Source: Elymus sibiricus | Lineage: Eukaryota; Streptophyta; Magnoliopsida; Poales; Poaceae | Reading direction: 5' to 3' | DNA: 64,000 bases | Assembly (NCBI GenBank): GCA_039707655.1 | Contig: CM077670.1 | Span: 141,960,001-142,024,000 of the forward strand | Shown here: piece by piece, positions 58,301-64,000 of the stretch | Layout: every line of letters begins with the position of its first letter | How positions within the stretch are numbered: the stretch's first letter is position 1 | Notes under the pieces: model-generated | Told to the model about the DNA's origin: nothing | Databases searched by the model: none | What the model saw: the letters and a program-made list of their open reading frames with translations, nothing else | Program-made: the position numbers and the translations under genes

Positions 58301-58929
58301 TTGGCTAGATCCTCCCCCCCTCCTAATCTTTGGTCAGAATCGGCTCATGAGGAAATTTTGTCCTTGCTTGTGAAAGATGCGACTGTGCTTATGAATGAAT
58401 AAAGTAGGTGGTAAATTTTAAAAAAAAACTGAATCTATTATCACCCAATGTTGGTGCTTGGTGGATAAGTGACGTCCAATTGTGTAACTCGGTGTCACTA
58501 TGCATCCCAACATAATTTTCGGATATAGTTTTCCTTTTATTACTGACACGACAAGCGTACCTCTGCTATTAAAGGGGAGTTGGTTCCGCCGCCTCCACTC
58601 CGGTTAATCCCCTTCCACCACAGACGTCTCCTCCCACCGGTTTTTTACTGCTGGTTTTCCGATTTCCTTCCAAAACTCTTCCCACGGTTTTTCGGCACGA
58701 AGTGTTTCCTCTTTTCCTTCGTTCTGGTCCTTGATGAATCAAAATAACACAGATTCTTTCGCCTCCACAAAAAGGAATCAAACCATACGGCTAAAAAAAG
58801 AATCACATCATAACTTGCCATTTCCCAAAAATAACCTGCATAACTAAATCAAACATTTTTCTATCTTTCCTTAACAAAAAACTTCTCGATCTCCCACCAC
58901 ATCATCTACCCCTCCTCTCTCCTATGCCC
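58301..58929. other. Intergenic, no gene seen
   Basis: Mixed sequence, with neither a supported reading frame nor transposon termini recognised. Confidence 0.4.
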
Positions 58930-59480
58930 TAACCCCATGCTGCCATGGCTTCGTGCCGAGGCAGAGGCACCCGCTACTCACACACGTTGACAACTAGCTG
59001 CGCACGCTCCAGTCCTGGGCCTCCTACCACGGCCAGGGCGGGTTAGAGATTGCCCATGTTCGGGCGTTCCTTTGTGTCCTCAATGAGCTCCTCCTCCTGA
59101 TCAGCCATGCCACCCGCGCCGCACTGCCAAGGATCTCGCCGCCTCCGTAGCCAGCTATGTGCCCGTGCTAACCCATGCCCGGGCCTCCGACACGTTCAGT
59201 CTCGAGGTGGCGCACATGGTGGCCGAGCCACAGGCAGCACCACAGCCACATCAGCCTCAGTCATCCTCGAGGTCGTCGTCATCGCCGATGCCACCTCCGC
59301 GGCTATGGAGTCTTCCTCCTCCTCGTCCAAGGCGAGGCTAGTTCTAGCGGACGTCTAGAGGTCGACTGCCGCCAGCGAGGATGCGTACATGGATGGGGCG
59401 AGGTTGCAGGCGCTGAAGCAGTGCGCCTAGGAGATGAAGAGCGAGAAGGTGTTCAGGAGCCTCTTGCCCACCAAGGTCTC
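58930..59480 (+). pseudogene. Decayed GC-rich plant gene-like stretch
   Basis: Three frames each keep protein-like pieces: HGQGGLEIAHVRAFLCVLNE (59020-59100), DLAASVASYVPVLTHARASD then TFSLEVAHMVAEP (59130-59228), and SEDAYMDGARLQALKQCA then EMKSEKVFRSLLPTK (59365-59478). Two stops and at least two frame changes separate them. High GC3 contrasts with flanks and suggests a former coding exon. I do not recognise the family. Confidence 0.4.
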
Positions 59481-59743
59481 TCTGCAAAACATCCACATGC
59501 CAATTTAATTTCATATTGCTACACACACAATTACTCAACAGATCTCAGGGTGAAAGGATTGCTGCAATAAGACTTGCTTGCTCACAAAGATTGAAGTAAC
59601 TAGGACTTCCATCAAACAGTATGTGTGTGATGGATCTTTTCAACTTTGCTTCCTATTCAATTAGGTGCATATTTCATGTGATAATCTCTGATTGTGATTT
59701 TGTTTTCTTCTGTGGATTTCAAGATAAGAGGGAGGCTTCGCGC

Positions 59744-59763
59744 GGGGGGGGGGGGGGGGGGGG
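59744..59763. repeat. Poly-G tract (20 G)
   Basis: An uninterrupted run of 20 G after CGC. Rare in plant DNA; able to form G-quadruplex and hard to sequence accurately. Confidence 0.9.
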
Positions 59764-60077
59764 TCAAGGAGCAAGGTGATGATGTTGTGTCTACTCTTGT
59801 GTAGTTTGTTTTAGAGAAGTCACACTGATTTCTCTATATATTTGTCTATTTGCAGAGAAATTAGTCAAAGGCGCGCTTTAGTTAAGACTGATCTAGAACC
59901 GGTTGAACAATGCCAACATTGCATAGTTGTATGTCATTTAGGGTTGTCTAAATTCCATAGCACCCAGAATTGTGTGATTTCTCCGAATATGTTGATCTCA
60001 TGATGTAATAAATTTTACATCATTATACTTAGCATACTTAGAATGAAAAGTTAAATCATGCATGTGTTTAGGAACTA

Positions 60078-60141
60078 CTCCCTCCGTAAAGAAATGTAAG
60101 AGTAGTGATCTAAACGCTCTTATATTTCTTTACAGAGGGAG
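60078..60141. mobile_element. Stowaway-like MITE, 64 bp
   Basis: It begins CTCCCTCCGTAAAGAAATG and ends TTTCTTTACAGAGGGAG, inverted repeats over ~25 bp with a short middle. It is flanked by TA on both sides (60076-60077 and 60142-60143), as Tc1/mariner-derived MITEs require. Confidence 0.92.
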
Positions 60142-60465
60142 TAAGTTCAAAATCATCATGTCGCTTTCTTTAATTTCTAAGAGGTGAGCACTTTTATTTT
60201 TGCAATTGTTGGGGAAATATTTGGTTATGCTTTCATCTTTCTTACGCCTTTGGTCATCACGCTAATATATATTTTGTTGTAAAGCATGGACATTCAACTA
60301 TGATATTAAGTAATTCTTCACTTATTCGTCGGTGAAATTCCTAAATGTTTCTCTTAGCAAGGCACGGGCATTGTCCCAGTGATAATAACTGATTACTTGT
60401 GTTTCCTAAGAATGTTTACCTTTGGAAATTCCGAATCATTTTGAGAAGGCGGCACACTTGTGATT

Positions 60466-61328
60466 TTTTTGCATCGTAATACGTGTCTCATTTATGTCAT
60501 AAGGATCATAGTATACGCCACGTAAACACCGACATGACAAACTAAAAAGACAGCAGAACGCTAGCCCACCAGCAAGAAAGAAAATTACAATCGAGACCGA
60601 AGAATCTCCTGAGCTTGACACCATCGCCCGCCACTTGCCTCCGGCACCACCACATCGACCACCAAAGAAAAAAAATGATGGATCACCTCCTCACCCGAGC
60701 TCGACGCGGCTCCATCGCTGATATGCAGCTTTGCAGACCTCCAAGGTGGATCACCAGAGGCGAAGCCATTGCCGTCAAACCGGGGCAACACCCCGGACAT
60801 GCCATCGAACTCCAGATCTGGCACCCCCGCACAACTAAGACGTCGGAGGAGGAAACCATACATGCCAACCACGAACCACAAACTCAGCACACGATTCACC
60901 ATCTTCCAGATGTCGCCGATGCAGACAACAATCTGCATCCGCTCCTGAACTACCTCCCAAGCTCCGCGCCGGCGCTGAGCAAACACCGTCACAACGGCGA
61001 AGCGCGAGGACACAAGTCCACCACGAGGATGACGCCGCCGCCACACCATCCTTGCTTGAACAGACTGGTTTCCAAATTCATCCCCAACCATAGGACAGAT
61101 TGCCTCAGGGAGGGATCTGAAGCTTCTTTATTCAACGCCGCCATCGCCGCCGCCGAAGCCAAGACAATGAACAACCAAAACACCTAAGCTACTAGGGCCT
61201 AACCTAAAACTACACGATCCACACGCGTAGATCCGGCAAACCCCCCTCACCACTGACAACCAAGGTCACCGGCGGAGGGGAGCCACCGGAGGAAGGTTGC
61301 GGAGGAACTCTCCTGACGGCGGCTAGGT
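60466..61328 (-). mobile_element. Short LINE-like retroposon with 12-bp target duplication
   Basis: The 12-mer ACACTTGTGATT flanks the segment (60454-60465 and 61329-61340). In the minus direction it starts CCTAGCCGCCGTCAGGAG, runs through a GC-rich 5' part with a 168-codon frame (60585-61091), and ends ..GACACGTATTACGATGC followed by a short A-run (T-run at 60466-60470). An A-tail next to a >10-bp duplication is the signature of LINE-machinery insertion. No RT or endonuclease motif is present, so it is a non-autonomous LINE or an internally deleted copy. Confidence 0.7.
60585..61091 (-). CDS. 168-codon frame inside the LINE-like retroposon, unknown
   Basis: MVGDEFGNQSVQARMVWRRR start; Arg/Trp-rich and hydrophobic stretches, with no RT, endonuclease or zinc motif. 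An overlapping plus-strand frame of similar length shows that the stretch is GC-biased, so coding capacity may be accidental. Confidence 0.25.
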   Translation of the reverse strand: MVGDEFGNQSVQARMVWRRRHPRGGLVSSRFAVVTVFAQRRRGAWEVVQERMQIVVCIGDIWKMVNRVLSLWFVVGMYGFLLRRLSCAGVPDLEFDGMSGVLPRFDGNGFASGDPPWRSAKLHISDGAASSSGEEVIHHFFSLVVDVVVPEASGGRWCQAQEILRSRL

Positions 61329-61365
61329 ACACTTGTGATTATCCCCGCTGATAAACACACTAGTA

Positions 61366-61432
61366 CTTCCTCTGTAAACAAATATAACACGTTTAGTGAT
61401 CTAAAACGTCTTATATTTGTTTACAGAGGGAG
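61366..61432. mobile_element. Stowaway-like MITE, 67 bp
   Basis: It begins CTTCCTCTGTAAACAAATATAA and ends TTATATTTGTTTACAGAGGGAG, near-perfect inverted repeats, with TA at 61364-61365 and 61433-61434. It is related to the copy at 60078 but with AAACA instead of AAAGA. Confidence 0.92.
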
Positions 61433-61437
61433 TACAA

Positions 61438-62360
61438 TGTTTGATAGCAAAGTATTAAAAAACCAAAGTATTGAAAAACTACAGTATTTTAGCCAATAGG
61501 TATAAAATACCACAGTTAATACATCCCAGGATTTTGGAGTATTACGAATACTTTGAGGTGTTTGGCTAGCGCTGTATGAAGCAAAGTAAATTAGCTAGTG
61601 CTGTTTTATCCTTAGCTAGCCAGCAGTTGCAAACTCAACGGCCATGCACAAAGGCCACGGCTAAACTAAACGGCCATGTACAAAGCTCGGTGAGGCAGCC
61701 AAACTACTGCAACACGACGAACTCCTCGGCCTTTTCCGTGATGCCATTGAGGGACACCAGGAGCTGCGTGTGGAGCTAGAACCTGACACTCCAGAACACG
61801 GCATAGCCGGCGGCGCATCACATGGCGGAGCTGCGCGTGGACGGGAACGGCTTGACCTTCTTTGCCGTCAACGTCAAGGGGCACCATAAGCAGCGCAGCG
61901 CGTCAACTGGAACTACGTGGCCAACGCGGGAGGGGCAGGATTTCGGTGCCGTCAGCATGCTTTTCTATCTTTGCCAATAAATGATGAGCTACAAAAGACG
62001 CCTTGCATCAGATCCGGCAGGCGGTGGCTTCTCCGAGGCATTTATTCGAACATATGATAGCTGCCGGCCGACGGAGACGAACTCCAGGGACGAGAGGGCA
62101 GCGGCAGCTTAAGATCGAGGAGGAAGATAGCAAGAGGGTTGTTTTTTCACCTGTTCAGTTTTTAAAAGAGGTCAGGGGTTCTTTTTTTAGACAGAGGAAA
62201 TACTGTGGTTTTGCAAAAAAAACTGTAGTATTAATAATACAGTTTTCAGTTATAGCCAAACAACCCACTGTAATTGAAACTGTAGTAATTAGAAAAACTA
62301 TAGTATCCTCAAGATACATAGTGACACTAGTGGGAGTAGAAAATACTGAGCTATCAAACA
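61438..62360. mobile_element. Terminal-inverted-repeat element with GC-rich insert
   Basis: The left end TGTTTGATAGCAAAGTATT (61438) is mirrored by AATACTGAGCTATCAAACA (ending 62360). A second inner pair TGTTTGGCTA (61559) / TAGCCAAACA (62253-62262) and several ACTACAGT words lie in both A/T-rich arms. The middle (about 61630-61960) is GC-rich and gene-like but carries stops. The superfamily (hAT or PIF/Harbinger) is not settled, since no target duplication is clear. Confidence 0.6.
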
Positions 62361-62929
62361 GGGTGTGCAAGCACAGAAGCATCGACCGCCGCACCATCCA
62401 AGATTCAGCCATGCCAAACAGAATACCCGTACCAGATAATGGACTTGTTCTAGATGCGGATTTCTTTCTGTACACGCAGACGGAATTTATGCAGGCGGTC
62501 TACAACAGCAAACCAGTCATACATGGCATATCTAGTCGCAAACCTTTAGCCCTAACCCGCCATATGAGCGTTTCAAAATGACCTAGCCCAGATTTACCCG
62601 CTATAGATCAGGTTTTAAAATGAAAATGCGCGCTCGCTCGCGTACAATACATACATAAATCTATAGAAAGCAGACTAAAGCAATGCCAAGCAACATCTGT
62701 CCAGCTGACAGCCTTGTTCAAATATGGTCCATGTAACTCCGTCCTGCACGGTTCCACAACGCCGAGGGCCTGAGGCAGCCATTTGTTCAGCAGCCAGACA
62801 AAAGACCCATAGCCCATGTCCCAATACGACAGCATCCCATTAGTAGCAACAGGCAACATCCTGCTTCATCATCCTTCTTCCATGCTGCACCACTCCACGC
62901 AAAAAACTGCAGACACCAATTTGTTCTCC
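62361..62929. other. Probable 3' UTR and downstream flank of helicase gene
   Basis: No frame is supported. From about 62640 to 62929, read on the minus strand, the sequence is non-repetitive and follows the helicase stop codon directly, as expected of a 3' UTR. A clear AATAAA was not found. 62590-62650 has a GCGCGCTCGCTCGCG stretch. Confidence 0.45.
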
Positions 62930-64000
62930 TTAGGCTTGTCTCCTCGGATCATTGGACGGATTCGGCCCCCTGATCCAACCAAACTGCAAATTATCTCTAG
63001 ACCTATCACCAGGATGCACCACATCATTGGACAGATTCCGGTAACTACCATTTCTCGCAACAGAGTTGGGATGGCCATCCTCACCCGCTGTCATGCCCAT
63101 CCTGGGTGCCGGAAGCATGTCGAAATGCCTCGGTCTCGGTCCACTAGTCCTCATGTACCTTGTGTTGCTTGAAGAATTCAGGCCCCGGGCGTTTGAAAAT
63201 TTGTTCATAGCTAGGAAGTCACTCGGGATGCTACTCAAGTCCATGAAACATTTCCTCGCCTTTGCATCTGCTACCAGTGCCGCCCAATCCTCTGACTGCA
63301 TGAGGGCATTGGCATTACCAATAACCTAGAAAACAACAAAGATATATTAGTACAATGGCACAAAACTAGCAGCAAAACAACATTAGTACATTGCTCTTGA
63401 TGCATATTTTTGGAAAGAGGACGGAGGGGATACCCATAGAGCTCTCCTAGCTCGAGTAAGAGCAACATTCATACGGCGTATATCTGCAACAAAACCGACA
63501 CCGTGGTTTGAGGCACGGACACATGACATAATAATCACATCACGCTCCTGGCCTTGAAAAGCATCAACTGTGTTTATGTAGATATCTTTCCCTTCCTCAG
63601 TATTCATAACCTCCGCAAATTCCCGCTGAAGACACTTCAACTGCAACTTATAAGGAGTGATTATACCAACAGATGCTCTCTTGCCACCATTAGCTCTCAG
63701 GAACTTCTGAAGATGCTCATACAAACACAATGCAAACTGTGCTTCATGGACATTCTGGTATGAAGATGACCCACCTCTATGGGACTCACGCCCATGCGAG
63801 ATGTCATAGAAAATGTAAGGTGCCATTAATGCATCTCTATAGAATGCCTCATCGGGCAAGTTGGCGACGCTTTCACTATCTGTAAGGCGGCCTTGGTAGA
63901 AGTATCTTGATGGAAATTCACGGATCTGGGGATGCATCCGATATTGCACTGACAGCAAAATGGTAGGGCAACCAGCTTGCTGAAACCTCTCAAAAAGACT
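62930..64000 (-). CDS. SEN1/UPF1-like superfamily 1 helicase, C-terminal exons (partial)
   Basis: The gene runs off the right edge. Visible exons are 63434-64000 (continuing) and 62930-63325, separated by a 108-bp GT-AG intron (63326-63433) in phase 0. The first exon carries SF1B helicase motifs: MLSVQYRMHPQIREFPS, VGIITPYKLQLKCLQ, NTVDAFQGQERDVIIMSC (motif V) and RRMNVALTRARRALW (motif VI with the Arg finger). The last exon gives VIGNANALMQSEDWAALVAD and then an Asn/Arg/Gly/Pro-rich tail ending PNPSNDPRRQA, stop at 62930-62932. This matches plant SEN1-like helicases, ATP-driven nuclear RNA/DNA-helicases linked to transcription termination and R-loop removal; the exact paralogue is uncertain. 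The visible coding sequence is intact. Confidence 0.9.

Noticed and set aside
60615..61187. 190-codon plus-strand frame
   Set aside because: Runs antisense through the LINE-like retroposon; no domain and biased composition.

Overview
The window looks like a chromosome segment from a large-genome grass of the wheat/barley tribe (Triticeae). The evidence is deep nesting of LTR retrotransposons whose termini and primer-binding sites are typical of Triticeae families, CACTA and Stowaway-type DNA elements, and intron-containing plant genes only at the edges. There is no bacterial or organellar gene content. All calls were made by reading the sequence; no database search was run.

Layout. Positions 1-5060 hold two plus-strand B3-domain genes (485-1419 and 3415-4837) in low-GC, TGCAGT-rich sequence with a 276-bp tandem duplication and a TA microsatellite. 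Positions 5060-9209 are CACTA-transposon-like: three diverged copies of a ~0.5-kb GC-rich module, two subterminal repeat arrays and a right terminus. Positions 9210-40981 are one large minus-strand Athila-type Gypsy element (A). It has a small related element (B, 10636-13949) in its 3' half and is split by a plus-strand non-autonomous Athila-like element (C, 16550-36673). C is itself split by a 12.3-kb chromovirus (D, 21560-33908, TSD TTTTG). Positions 40982-41368 look like the promoter and first codons of a host gene trapped between transposons. From 41369 a second Gypsy element (E) begins mid-integrase. It is interrupted by a solo LTR (42292-43810, TSD GACAT) and by a 13.4-kb minus-strand Copia element (G, 44120-57556, TSD CCTCG). 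G carries a truncated SIRE/Maximus-like element (F) of the same family as the solo LTR. Positions 58300-62640 are intergenic, with a decayed gene-like stretch, two tiny Stowaway MITEs, a LINE-like retroposon with a 12-bp TSD, and a terminal-inverted-repeat element with a GC-rich insert. The window ends in the 3' exons of a SEN1/UPF1-like helicase gene on the minus strand (62930 to beyond 64000).

Functionally, only the helicase gene and possibly B3 gene 1 look intact where visible; B3 gene 2 has one apparent frameshift. All retroelement polyproteins are broken. The most unusual pattern is that three unrelated retroelement families each carry arrays of short imperfect palindromes outside their coding regions. 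In element C the two arms of the palindrome change together between copies, which suggests selection on a hairpin rather than on primary sequence.
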